Under the pieces are notes generated by a model. It worked only from the letters and a program-made list of their open reading frames with translations, did not search any database and was not told where the DNA came from. 64,000 bases of DNA from Lytechinus variegatus (Eukaryota > Echinodermata > Echinoidea > Temnopleuroida > Toxopneustidae), in assembly GCF_018143015.1 (NCBI RefSeq), contig NC_054757.1, positions 22,335,785-22,399,784 on the forward strand. The letters are read 5' to 3'. A program made the position numbers and the translations under genes. How positions within the stretch are numbered: the first letter of the stretch is position 1; each line of letters opens with the position of its first letter. Positions 35,301 to 43,680 of the stretch are shown here, piece by piece.

Positions 35301-38300
35301 TAGTCAGGAACGTGGTTCCCCATGCTTGAAATATTCCGTTTTGTTAATTTTAGCCCCCCGTTAATGTGCATGCGCCGGGTAACCGAGTCAAGTTCTACAA
35401 GTTAGGGTAGGTGGTTACCCCGGATAGACCGTCGGGATATTCCTGGGGGCCCCTTGGAAAAAAAATAAACAAAATGCGATAAATAGCCCTTTATTCCTTT
35501 AATTTTGTTAATTTGAGCCCCCTAAATGTGCATGCACCGGGTCAAACTAGTGTTTATATGGTTGCCCGAGTCGATTTCTACAAGTTAAGATACGTGTTAC
35601 CCCGGCTAGGCCGTCGGGGTATCCCTGGGGGCCCCTCGAAAAAAAAATAAAAAAATAAAATTTCTTGCCCTTTTATTCACTGACGTTTGTCCCCTAAATG
35701 TCCTCGTACTTGGGCACGCCAGTGTTGTTATGGTTGCCCGAGACGTGCTGCACCTGTAAAACCCCTTAGCTTTCAAAACCCCTGAATATATTTGAATATC
35801 GAATGTTGGTCCAGCTTCACAGGCGTTTGAATATCGAACCTGAATATCAAACCAACTTCACAGTTTGAATATCAAATGTCGAACATCCAACTAACTTCCT
35901 GCCGGTACGTTCCTGTACAATACTCTGTAGTCTCAGCTCTTCGCATTGCGCTCATATAACGAACGGTCTCATTGGTTGATTTAACGTCACTACACTAATT
36001 CATTTAACGTCATGTCGTTAAATCGTTAAGCAGTAATTCGGAATTACGTCGTGAAGTAATTATTTACTACACGACATTATTTTGGTAGTGTAGTAATTGG
36101 AATTACTACACGACCTTAATTATTTGATGTAGCGACACTAATTCATTTAACGTCATGACATTAAATCGTTGGGCAGTAATTCGGAATTGCGTCGTGTAGT
36201 AATTCGAATTACTACACTACGTAATTATTTACGTCGTGTAGTAATTCGAATTGCTACACTACGTAATTATTTACGTCGTGTAGTAAATTGAATTACGACA
36301 CGACGTATATCCGTGTTTTTGACGGTCTCCTGCTTCCATACAGGGGAGCGTTTCATGAAAGGATTTTATCCGACAAGTCCTGTTTGATCCGACAATTACC
36401 ATAGCAACAGTACCTCTAAGCCAATCAGGATCGGGGAAAGTTGTCGGACATAAATGTTGATGAAACGCTCCCCTGATTTCACAAAATGAAATACGGGACA
36501 ATCAACAAAGAAGAAGGCTACACTACAGTGTTAGGCCGTGTGAAAAAAAATATAAAGAATTGGAAGGGTGAATGGAAGAATGAAGGAGAGAAAGAAAAGC
36601 GATGAATTGAGGAGAGAGAAAAACTGAAGGGGGGGGGTAATAAAAGAAAGTTAGAATAAAAGAAGGATGAAAGAAAGAATAAAAGAGAGGAGAAAAAAGG
36701 TTTCCGTCATTATTTAAAATGAATTTAGAAAGATAGAAAGAAAAAGAAAGGAAGGGAAAATAAACAAATTTGTGAAAGATAAAATAAAGGAGAGAAGGGG
36801 AAAAAAGAAAGAAAAGGGGAGGAGAAGAGAAAGAATGAAGGAAAGAAAATGTTTCCTTCATTCTTAAAAAGAAAGAAGAAAAACAGGAAGGAAGGAAGGA
36901 AGGGAAAGAAAGAAAGCAAAGAAAGAAAGTAATAGGGGAAAATATTTTCAAGGAACAAATAAAAGGAGAGGAAAGAAAGATTAAGGGAGGAGAGAATGAA
37001 AAAAAGAAAATAATGGAAGGAGAGAAAAAAACAAAAATAAAAAGGAGAAAGGGAGAAGGGAGCAAAGAAAAAATTAAGGAAAGAAAGAAGGAAGGATAAT
37101 TATATTTAAAGGAGAATGAAACCTTTAGAACAAGATAGTATGTGTGAAAACAGAAAAATCAAAGAAACAGATCAACAAAATTTTGAGAAAATTCGGACAA
37201 ATAATAAAAAAGTTATGAGTATTTCACTAATGCTAAGGAAGTCTTCGAATTGGCAATGCGACAAAGATGTGTGATGTCACTTTTGAAGACTCTCCCCATT
37301 CCTTTAGTATATATTTCTCTCAAATTGTCTCTTTTAAGTTTATCTTTCGGTAGATATGTTCTTTCTCTCAAATTGTCTCTTTTAAGTTTATCTTTCGGTA
37401 GATCATATGTTCTTTCTATAGGAGGGCACGTAATACAGGTTTTTAAAGAATACATCATGGATAAAGAATTTGTATCACCATGAGAAGAAGCAAAAAGATA
37501 CATTTTGGGGACATTTTATAGTCAATCAAAGGGAAAGTTGTTCACATGTGACATCACACATCCTTGTCACATTGCCAATGAGAGAATCTCCATAGCATTA
37601 GTGATTGCAATATTCAAATGCTCATAACTTTCTCATTATTTGTCTGATTTTTCTCAAACTTCCTTTGTTCTTATTCTTTGATTTTTCTGTTTCAACACAG
37701 GCCGACTTCTTCCAAAGGTTTCATTCCCCTTTAAATACAATTAATGAAGAAGCCAGAGAAAGAAGGAAAGAAAGAAAAATGAACAGAGAGAAAGAGAGAA
37801 AGGTTCAGAGAAAGGTTCATGCCTATCTAGCTAGTAGCCTGCCACTCATTACATAGGCAGAAGGCCAGTTTGTATGCAATGTATTGGCTTAGCAAGAAAA
37901 TCACCGCAGAACTTGCAAAAGTGTAGAATTATCGATTTTATTGTTGTCTCTGCTTCGTCATCTGTTGCGTTACTTGATGAAAATACATCACTTTTAAATG
38001 TATTAACTACGTTTTGTTCAATAATCTGAAGTGAAATACAGCGTCCCGGGAAGGGTTTGTCGGGACGCCGGGACAAAGGAGCAAAATACGAGACGATCCC
38101 GGGAAAAACGGGACGTTTGGTCACCCTGAGTGCAGTTACAATCCTAACCAGTTGCACAACTTTTTTTTTTAACTTTTGCCTTTTTTTAAATTTTGGCCAA
38201 TATGAAAATGAAACAAGAAAATGAATGCCAATGACGATGTGCAGCTTCGAAGGCGAAAGTTTGTTTTTGTTCCTAAATTTCATGATTGCAAATCAAATCC

Positions 38301-38847
38301 AAAAGCAAATGCAATGCCAATGAATGGACTTGGTACCTACATTTGTATGCATTTACTCATCTTGACATTCAGCCTGAACAGTAACTAGTAACAGTCTTGG
38401 TAAATAACACAGCCAACAGAACTGCTCAAAAGAACACACACTCGGCTAGCGGCTGCTCCGTCCGCCGGCACGGCTCGGTCCAGGCCGGTAGGCCTGGCAG
38501 AGAAAGCCCAGTGTGGCCGCTACTAAATAGTGCTAGAACGACACACACATGACACTATTCAGTGGCGATTACCATCCATAAACACACACGCAGGGGGCGC
38601 ACTCGTACTCATTCTGACTCATTTTCTCGTACGATCACGACTAAAAGAAGCAATTTTTTCACTATTACGCATGCAAAAATCGCAAGTTAAACATATGAAA
38701 TTGTAAAGTGGATTCCTCACCATTCAAATTATTGAGTGAATCTGAATTTTCGACACAATGTCGTTTAGAAATTAGGTCCTCTTTGGCTTCTTCCTGTCTT
38801 CTCTTTTCAGCCATCTTGTCGAGGTTTAATGAAATTAACTGTTGCAT
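25960..38847 (-). CDS. SIRT1: NAD-dependent protein deacetylase sirtuin-1, complete
   Basis: Class I sirtuin, mainly nuclear: removes acetyl groups from histone and non-histone lysines while consuming NAD+. Nine minus-strand exons join in frame to 2709 nt, 902 codons from the ATG at 38847. A second ATG at 38814 (AAGATGG, better context, MAEKRR) would give 891 residues. The core has [20 protein letters not shown] (NAD loop), TQNIDTLEQ, catalytic His291 in IQCHG, zinc cysteines 299, 302, 323 and 326, [10 protein letters not shown] and [20 protein letters not shown]. Exon 8 encodes a long Ser/Asp/Glu-rich insert (about 430-760). Exon 9 carries the C-terminal regulatory (ESA-like) segment [17 protein letters not shown] (about 767-783), then an acidic LHND/FHTD-rich tail. 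Human SIRT1 is 747 residues with a longer N-terminus. Convergent with RNF181. Confidence 0.96.
26646..27791 (-). CDS. SIRT1: SIRT1 exon 8 (end of core and acidic linker)
   Basis: 1146 nt between AAACAG and GTAAAA. It begins [19 protein letters not shown] and completes the Rossmann core, then encodes about 330 residues of low-complexity, Ser/Asp/Glu/Lys-rich sequence with no recognised domain, ending ETIATHLK. The linker is longer than in vertebrates. Confidence 0.95.
28287..28476 (-). CDS. SIRT1: SIRT1 exon 7 (second zinc cysteine pair)
   Basis: 190 nt between TTCCTAG and GTGAGT. It encodes [29 protein letters not shown] and [18 protein letters not shown]. Cys323 and Cys326 complete the zinc site. 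Its first ~60 bp recur in degraded form upstream in intron 6 (28477-28830). Confidence 0.96.
28477..28830 (-). repeat. Decayed tandem duplications of the SIRT1 exon 7 start, in intron 6
   Basis: Words from the exon 7 5' end and its acceptor (plus-strand GGTATCTGG, GACAAACAGGAACAA, GGAAGACATAGA) recur near 28552-28590, 28649-28700 and 28737-28815, about 100-110 bp apart. The last copy also repeats the exonic GGCTTCAG...CCATTTCTGGGGTATCT. The copies are diverged and interrupted by stops in the exon frame. Confidence 0.75.
29001..29080 (-). CDS. SIRT1: SIRT1 exon 6 (first zinc cysteine pair)
   Basis: 80 nt between TATACAG and GTAAGT. It encodes [20 protein letters not shown] to VFNQ. Cys299 and Cys302 are the first half of the structural zinc site. 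Confidence 0.95.
29667..29814 (-). CDS. SIRT1: SIRT1 exon 5 (catalytic His)
   Basis: 148 nt between CTACAG and GTAAGT. It encodes [34 protein letters not shown] and VIQCH. His291 (numbered from the first ATG) is the general base. Confidence 0.96.
29908..30128 (+). mobile_element. tRNA-derived SINE in SIRT1 intron 4
   Basis: An A box (GCGGCTCAGTGGATAAGTC near 29915-29933) and B box (GGGTTCAAATCTC near 29958-29970) at tRNA spacing, a ~110-bp body, then AAGCGCTATATAAATG (30094-30109) and an ATT-rich tail. The 3' word is identical to the end of the LINE fragment at 48263-48278. It lies antisense to SIRT1. Confidence 0.8.
30610..30690 (+). mobile_element. tRNA-like SINE remnant next to SIRT1 exon 4
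   Basis: TGTGGTAGAGTG resembles an A box, and GGGTTCAAATCC (about 30669-30680) is a B box. It ends within about 20 bp of the exon 4 donor (30706-30705). No tail is preserved. Confidence 0.5.
30707..30859 (-). CDS. SIRT1: SIRT1 exon 4 (NAD-binding loop)
   Basis: 153 nt between ATTCAG and GTATGG. It encodes [20 protein letters not shown] through [13 protein letters not shown], almost identical to vertebrate SIRT1. Confidence 0.97.
31091..31925. repeat. 76-bp minisatellite, about 11 copies, in SIRT1 intron 3
   Basis: CCTGTGTGGTCAGTTTA recurs at 31131, 31207, 31283, 31359, 31435, 31511, 31587, 31663, 31739, 31815 and 31891, exactly 76 bp apart. Copies are nearly identical. Variants (TTTACTG for TTTATTG at the copies from 31131, 31435 and 31739; TTTGTAGAT for TTTGTTGAT after 31131 and 31739) mark a higher-order pattern. 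The array ends about 110 bp from exon 3. Confidence 0.95.
32038..32291 (-). CDS. SIRT1: SIRT1 exon 3 (start of catalytic core)
   Basis: 254 nt between CCCCAG and GTGAGT. It encodes [20 protein letters not shown] through [20 protein letters not shown] and GAG. It is equivalent to human YVQQHLMIGTDPRTIL and KKIIVLTGAG. Confidence 0.95.
32748..32939 (-). CDS. SIRT1: SIRT1 exon 2 (Ser-rich N-terminal region)
   Basis: 192 nt between CTGTAG and GTACTA. It encodes acidic [20 protein letters not shown] followed by a serine-rich stretch ending [17 protein letters not shown]. This is the poorly conserved N-terminal domain; it is placed by reading frame and splice sites. Confidence 0.85.
32940..34251. 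other. SIRT1 intron 1, exon 2-proximal part
   Basis: No exon or mobile element boundary recognised. AT-rich, with a pyrimidine-rich run at 33845-33870. Confidence 0.4.
34267..36340. mobile_element. 2.1-kb foldback transposon with ~0.55-kb terminal inverted repeats
   Basis: The left arm (34267-34863) begins TATGGAAGCAGGAGACCGTC and the right arm (35811-36340) ends with its exact complement; the arms pair over most of their length. Their outer ~400 bp are hairpin-prone subrepeats of AATTACTACACGACGTAAAT and TAATTACGTAGTGTAG. Inner arm parts include GGAACGTACCGGCAGGAAG. The ~950-bp centre holds about three degenerate ~167-bp tandem units (GAGCCCCCTAAATGTGCATG-like) and no transposase frame. CAGGGG lies directly on both sides (34261-34266, 36341-36346). 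Confidence 0.85.
36341..36475. mobile_element. MITE, CAGGGGAGCGTTTCAT ends
   Basis: CAGGGGAGCGTTTCATGAAA and GATGAAACGCTCCCCTG are inverted complements, about 135 bp apart overall. The foldback element sits immediately left and shares the hexamer CAGGGG, as if it inserted in this MITE's terminus and duplicated it. Confidence 0.75.
36541..37105. repeat. Long purine-rich tract in SIRT1 intron 1
   Basis: About 560 bp almost free of C and poor in T on the plus strand (GAAAGAAAG, GGAGAGAAG and similar words, irregular). Not a perfect microsatellite. Mirror-rich purine tracts can adopt triplex structures. Confidence 0.85.
37110..37730. mobile_element. TTAA-flanked palindromic element (piggyBac-like MITE), copy B
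   Basis: Ends AGGAGAATGAAACC and GGTTTCATTCCCCT, flanked by TTAA at 37106-37109 and 37731-37734. Interior words (GCGACAAAGATGTGTGATGTCAC, CTCCCCATT, TTTAGTATATATTTC) match copy A at 3774-4355. This copy carries an extra internal ~50-bp direct duplication around 37315-37400 (TCTCAAATTGTCTCTTTTAA). Confidence 0.8.
37849..38128 (-). mobile_element. hAT-like element end
   Basis: Reading the minus strand from 38128: CAGGGTGACCAAACGTCCCG, then CCCGGGATCGTCTCG and CCCGGCGTCCCGACAAACCC. CAGGGTG termini with a CCCG-rich subterminal region are typical of hAT elements. An open stretch here is not a recognised transposase. Confidence 0.6.
38440..38530. promoter_or_regulatory. GC- and CpG-rich block in SIRT1 intron 1
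   Basis: GGCTAGCGGCTGCTCCGTCC, GGCACGGCTCGGTCC and GGCCGGTAGGCC stand out from surrounding AT-rich DNA. It lies ~190-280 bp inside intron 1 from the exon 1 donor. A promoter-proximal regulatory role is inferred from composition and position only. Confidence 0.35.
38721..38847 (-). CDS. SIRT1: SIRT1 exon 1 (coding part)
   Basis: From the upstream ATG it reads [20 protein letters not shown] and on to SLNNLN, with donor GTGAGG. The internal ATG at 38814 is in stronger context, so the first 11 residues may be 5' UTR. The basic KRR and SKRH words could contribute to nuclear import (inference). Confidence 0.85.
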
Positions 38848-39030
38848 GATGGGAAGGCCTGAAGTAGTCTAAACTATTCAGCCGCAAACAAAATCACAAC
38901 TGCAAAACTCTCCACAAATTGAAAAGTGCATGTTAGGCCTATGTAATGTATTTATTCAATCATTTGTTTATTTGTTTGTTAATCTTATCATTTATTCATC
39001 AATCCATATATTTATTTATCTAAATGTTTG
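38848..39030 (-). promoter_or_regulatory. SIRT1 upstream region
   Basis: Immediately 5' of the SIRT1 start codon on the minus strand; would hold the 5' UTR and core promoter. No TATA box or other element is clear. Confidence 0.3.
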
Positions 39031-39702
39031 AAGGTCGAGTCCATCCCAGAGAAAAACTAAAAAATGATTGAAGCAACAGAGAAAGTCAAACAAAAAACAC
39101 TGAAATCAGATGTAAAATAGGAAAGTTATGACATTTCAAAGGTTCACTTATTTTTGACAAAACAGCTTTATGCACAACTATATGCTGACGAGAGCGTTGA
39201 TTATATCCCTCCCTCACTTTGTGAATTATACTATATTTCAATATTTACATATTGACCGTAATGATGACTGTCTTGGCTAAATCATGAAATGATAAAACAT
39301 TGGTAATTTGGGTAATTTTCATTTCATTTCATTTATTTTCCATTTCCAACAATCATTAACATTTATAATAGTTTTGTTACATACATCTTGCTAATTTGGG
39401 TAATTTCACATATTCAGGGAGAAATAACACTTTTTTCACATGACAATGAGGAGAAATTAGAATGTTTCATATTTCATATAATAAATAAAAAAGAAATAGT
39501 GTGTGGATTACATAATCAGTCCCTCATTGAATCGCATACTGACCGCCTGGATGTGCATAATTCTCATAACTGTTTTTTTTTGTGTGTGTGTGAAATTAAG
39601 CCGAAGTTTATTGTATAATTTCTATAAAATTTCCAGTGTTATGCTTGTTCAATTTTTCTCTTTTTATCAAAAACAATATTTTGCTGGGTCGACTTGCCCT
39701 TT
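39031..39702. mobile_element. MITE, AAGGTCGAGTC ends, copy A
   Basis: AAGGTCGAGTCCATCCCAG at the left and CTGGGTCGACTTGCCCTT at the right are imperfect inverted complements. A short GT run lies at 39580-39592, and 39318-39385 carries TTTCATTTCATTTCATTT, possibly a retroposon tail inserted inside. Confidence 0.55.
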
Positions 39703-39934
39703 AAAAAGTGTTTAAAATTTTAAACAACAAAGATTGATACTTAGGCCTACATGATTAAGCATGGCTGTACAGACTGTTAATCAACTATAAATCGTAAATT
39801 TTATATTAAACAACGTTGTATAATTTGTAGACCGCAATGTTACTGAGTAGACTGTACCAAGCAAGCTACAAAACCTTAGTTTACAAGCCAATCTTTAAGC
39901 CTAAGGCCCTCAAAAACCAAGTTTTAATAATTCC

Positions 39935-40135
39935 CTCTAAAAATGAAATGTTTAGCACTGACATTTAAAAGTTGGATGAGTGACAACCTTGTTGTATTTT
40001 CTACTTTAAATTGTTCGACCGAACATTAAAATTGTTGGATTCAGCTTTATGCATGATTGGATATAACATTTGAAATAGGTTTTCACTTCTCCAACCTTTC
40101 AGTTGTTGATTTAACATTTCATTTTTTAAGAGTGT
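39935..40135. mobile_element. CACTCTAAAAA-family MITE, degraded copy
   Basis: Shares TTAAAATTGTTGGATTCAGC, CTCCAACCTTTCAGTTGTTG and terminal TCTAAAAATGAAATGTT / AACATTTCATTTTTTAAGAG with the intact copy at 40586-40777. Confidence 0.65.
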
Positions 40136-40164
40136 CGAGGCATAATGAGCTCTTTTTTTCTTGG

Positions 40165-40430
40165 GGGGGGGGGCGTTGGCGGCGCCGAGCCAAAAAAAAA
40201 TAGGGGGAGTCCACCTGAAAAATTTTGGGATGGACACAGGTAAAAAATTGGACAAGCCCCCCCCCCCAAAAAAAAAAGGTTATCAACCTAAATTTTAGGA
40301 GTAGCTAATCAAAATTTTTTGACAAGCAAGCAAAAAAAAAAAAAAAGTTATCGAAAAAAAATTAGGGGGGGACATGTCCCCCATCCCCCCGCTTCCGCCG
40401 CCTTTTGGGGGGGGTATGTTAGACATAAAA
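40165..40430. mobile_element. G/C-run-rich element remnant
   Basis: GGGGGGGCGTTGGCGGCG at the left and CCGCTTCCGCCGCC near the right, with AAAAAA runs and GGGGACATGTCCCCC inside. It resembles the 'GGCGGCGGA...GGGGG' ends of hAT-like elements elsewhere in the window but lacks clean termini. Confidence 0.4.
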
Positions 40431-40585
40431 AAAAGTGGAAAAAAGTACGACCATGATTTTATCTAATGATACATCCTGCTTACTGAAGTTTCTCTAACTT
40501 TGACCAATGTGTAACAGCATGTAACACTATACATTTTTCTTCTCCCCTTTCTTTTTATCTTTAATAACAGTGTGTTTGTCTTGTA

Positions 40586-40777
40586 CACTCTAAAAACAAG
40601 AAATGTTAACTTAACATTTGAAAGGTTGGAGGAGTGACATTTTCTAAATATTGTATTTACCCCTTTAATTGGTTCTACCCAACACTTAAAATGTTAGATT
40701 CAGCTTTATACATCTGGAAAAGGTTGTCATTCCTCCAACCTTTCAAATGTTGATTTAACATTCGAATTTTTAGAGTG
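40586..40777. mobile_element. TA-flanked MITE (mariner-like), CACTCTAAAAA ends
   Basis: CACTCTAAAAA and TTTTTAGAGTG are inverted complements, bordered by TA (40584-40585 and 40778-40779). 192 bp. AACATTTGAAAGGTTGGAGG in the left arm mirrors CCTCCAACCTTTCAAATGTT in the right arm. Confidence 0.85.
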
Positions 40778-40997
40778 TAAGGCACGCGGTATAGGCCTAC
40801 AGGTGAATTTAAATACAACTTTGTATAGGCCTAAACTGGTACATTACACCTACAAATAAGTGTGTGTTTTAATTAATTGGCTTGAATTATTCATGTATTG
40901 GTTATTTCCAATTTGTTGTGCAAATGATTTTGAAAAATCGATTGATTTTTATAAATTTACAGACACGCTGTTTCTGCAAATTCCTTGATAATCAAAT

Positions 40998-41241
40998 GGG
41001 TTGAGAATGAGATTCATCATTGTGTGTGTGTGTGTGTGTGTGTGTGTGGGGTGGAATGTGGGTGTGTCTGGAGCAACAGACTTATGAACCAATAAGCATT
41101 CCTTTGTTGAGGGACAAGAACGGGTTGAGAATGAGATTCATCATTGTGTGTGTGTGTGTGTGTGGGGGGGTGGAATGTGGGTGTGTCTGGAGCAACAGAC
41201 TTATGAACCAATAAGCATTCCTTTGTTGAGGGACAAGAACG
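40998..41241. repeat. Tandem duplication with GT microsatellites
   Basis: Two head-to-tail copies (40998-41121 and 41122-41241) of a ~122-bp unit running from GGGTTGAGAATGAGATTCAT through a GT run, GGTGGAATGTGGGTGTGTC and CCAATAAGCATTCCTTTG to GGGACAAGAACG. Apart from GT-run length they are almost identical, so the duplication is recent. Confidence 0.9.
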
Positions 41242-41242
41242 C

Positions 41243-42195
41243 CCTAACAAAATATTTGGTTTGAATAAAACAGAAAATCGGTTACACTTCGTAACTCCGA
41301 AGGTTCTTTATTCCGAAGGTTCTTAATTCCGAAACACGTAATTGCCTATACCTCGATGTTCGTTAATCCGAACATTTGTGGCGTTATTCCGAAGGTTCGT
41401 TATTCCGAAGGTTCGATAATCCGAAAATGAAATAAGGTTCGTTTTTCCGAAGGTTCGTTAGTCCGTAAACGAAATAAGGTTCGTTAATCATTACGTTTTC
41501 GGACTTACGAACCTTTGGAATTACGAACCCCATTTCGTTTTCGGATTAACGAACCTTCGGAATTACGAACCTTCGGAAATACGAACCTTCGGAATAACGA
41601 ACCTTCGGAATATCCGAACCTTTGGAATAACGAAGCTTCGGAACTACGAATGTATGCGCAGAAAATCAAACAAGTAGAACAGTGAAAATAATCATAAAAC
41701 TCAGTTGGAAAATTATGACATTTTGATGTTTCGCTCAATTGCAAAGAACAGTGGTATTCACATTCTGATCGGTATGCAAATGAGGAGACCCATGATGATT
41801 ATCATCCACTCACTATTTCTTTTTTATTTAATTGCATGAAATATAAGAAAAAATCTAATTTTCTCCTCATTGTCGTGTGAGACAAACTTTTTTTCCTCCC
41901 TGAACATGTGGAATTACCATTGTTTCAACATTTTGTGGTCCAAACAACTAGGTCCATTTTGTCAAACTTGTAAAATTCCCCGAAAAATTCAAGTGTTGTA
42001 CATGTATAATTTATGAGGGACATAATCGACTCTCTGAGTTGTGCATGTAACTTTCATGAAAAATACTGGCGAACTTTAAAACTTCATAACTTTCTTATTT
42101 TACATCTGATTTAGATGAAATTTTTAGCGCTATACTCCTTTGATTTTTCTATTGATTTAATTCATATAAGCGTTTTCTGGGGTGGACTTGACCTT
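41243..42195. mobile_element. AAGGTCAAGTCCACCCC-type MITE, copy B, split by an insertion
   Basis: The right end GGTGGACTTGACCTT (to 42195) and interior words match copy A at 39031-39702. The left part (41243-41279, GCCCTAACAAAATATT) continues at 41659 after the CCGAAGG element. Left terminus degraded. Confidence 0.5.
41280..41658. mobile_element. CCGAAGGTTCG hairpin-array element with 9-bp target duplication
   Basis: About 379 bp made almost entirely of TTCGTTATTCCGAAGG-type words, first in one orientation (41285-41485) then in the complementary one (41500-41650). The direct repeat CAGAAAATC lies at 41271-41279 and 41659-41667. It splits the surrounding MITE. No coding content. Confidence 0.75.
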
Positions 42196-43680
42196 CAATG
42201 GAGGCCTGGGCCACTTTTTGTGTCCCATATAGGCCTTCCACTCATTTCCGACTGCATCAGTACAGGACAAAATAGTCATCCAAGTTACTTATTGTTTATA
42301 AAAAGCAACCTTTCACACGGTAAAATCGTAATTTCAATGATGATTCCAGTGAAAAATAAGGCTAATGACAAATTTTTAGCACGTGTGAAACCAAACTAGA
42401 ACATGATTAGAATCACGAACGCTAATCACAATCATGATTGCAATAGCAATCATCATCATCACAATGATGATTCAAGAGTCACGTGTGAAAAGGCCCTAAA
42501 TTTTCTGAGAATAACGGCTGATGATCACTCATTTGTTGTTCGTTTCAAAAGCGGTAAAATATCGTAGGCCTTTTCGACGCGCAAGGACTCGCTCTGAAAA
42601 AAAAAATCGTATATGGATTATTCACACAAGAGGGCAGCCTATCACTTCGCACACTCTGACTTCGTAGAAAAGTTGTGATCAACATTGCAATGAGTTGGCG
42701 ACAATGGCATACAGATCCCCCCACCAAAAAAAAGGGAGAGATTTTTTTTATTTCCTGAAGTGCATAGAGATATATTTTCATATGGAGATATGTTTTCATG
42801 CGCTATGCAATGTTATCATTAGTAGTATTTTTTAAATACTAGGTCAAACCCTATCACAAAATTTGATTTTTTTAATAAAAATGAAGATTTTTTTTTCATT
42901 ACATCACTGGTTGGCAGCATGATCATACAAATGAAATTTACAAATTATTATGGTTCTCTTTCTAGTTCAATTATAGTTTTTCTAAAAAAATTTTTTTTTT
43001 CAGATCTGCCGGATGCACCAATCTTACAAGTCAATTTATTAGAATATAGATTATTGCTTTAAAAATTATCTATTATTTTGTCCCTCTCTCGCCCATTTTT
43101 TTCATATTCATAACATTTCACCTTGACCAATGACAATTGATCTGTAATTTCTTTTGTGTTGAGGGAAATGAAGAAAACAAATCCGAAAAAGAAAACAACA
43201 CTGAGAATAATTTGTGTAATATCCTAAAGTGTTTCTTACGTCCAAATATTGATTAATTATTCAAGCTGAAACGAAAGCAAATAGATAAGTCATTTAGAAA
43301 AGTCAAGGGAAAATTTCCTTAAATATAAACCCTTATTTTGTGGAGGGGATCACTATGCGAAACAGCGGTTTCTTGTCGACAAAAACGATCTATCATGCAC
43401 GTGAAATAGATCGATATACCTCTTCGAGAATTTGACAAGCAAACAACCCCTTTACAAGAAAGGGTTAAATACTAAATTTTATTTTTTCGAGAATTTGAAA
43501 AACATCTTATAAAGAGGTCGATGTTTTGCCATTTGGGGCATTTTAATTTGCTGAGAAAGGGGAGGGGAACACTCACTGGCGTAAATCCGTGTTGATGGGT
43601 GGGGGAGATGACTGAAATATTTTGGCATTTTTTTGCAATCATGTTTTAAGATATGCAAGGAATTGTCATTGATATGTCCA
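42196..43680. other. Intergenic, no gene seen
   Basis: A weak inverted repeat (CTTTCACACGG near 42311 and CACGTGTGAAAAGG near 42480) may be a MITE. Long T runs lie at 42860-43000. No exon recognised. Confidence 0.4.

Larger units (their letters stand above)
34252..38128. mobile_element. Probable nest of transposons bounded by hAT-like CAGGGTGACC ends
   Basis: CAGGGTGACC (34252-34261) and GGTCACCCTG (38119-38128) are inverted complements. The right end reads inward CAGGGTGACCAAACGTCCCG and continues with CCCGGGATCGTC-type sequence, a typical hAT terminus. Between them lie the foldback at 34267-36340, the CAGGGGAGCG MITE, a purine tract and a TTAA element. Flanks (TGCATGCA and AGTGCAGT) are not clean duplications, so the two ends may not belong together. 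Confidence 0.45.

Noticed and set aside
36523-37065. 180-codon Phe/Ser/Leu-rich minus-strand frame
   Set aside because: Lies in the purine-rich tract. Low complexity only, with no family resemblance.
37849-38283. 144-codon minus-strand frame
   Set aside because: Runs through a hAT-like terminus (CAGGGTGACC and CCCGGGA words), so it is non-coding transposon end sequence read by chance.
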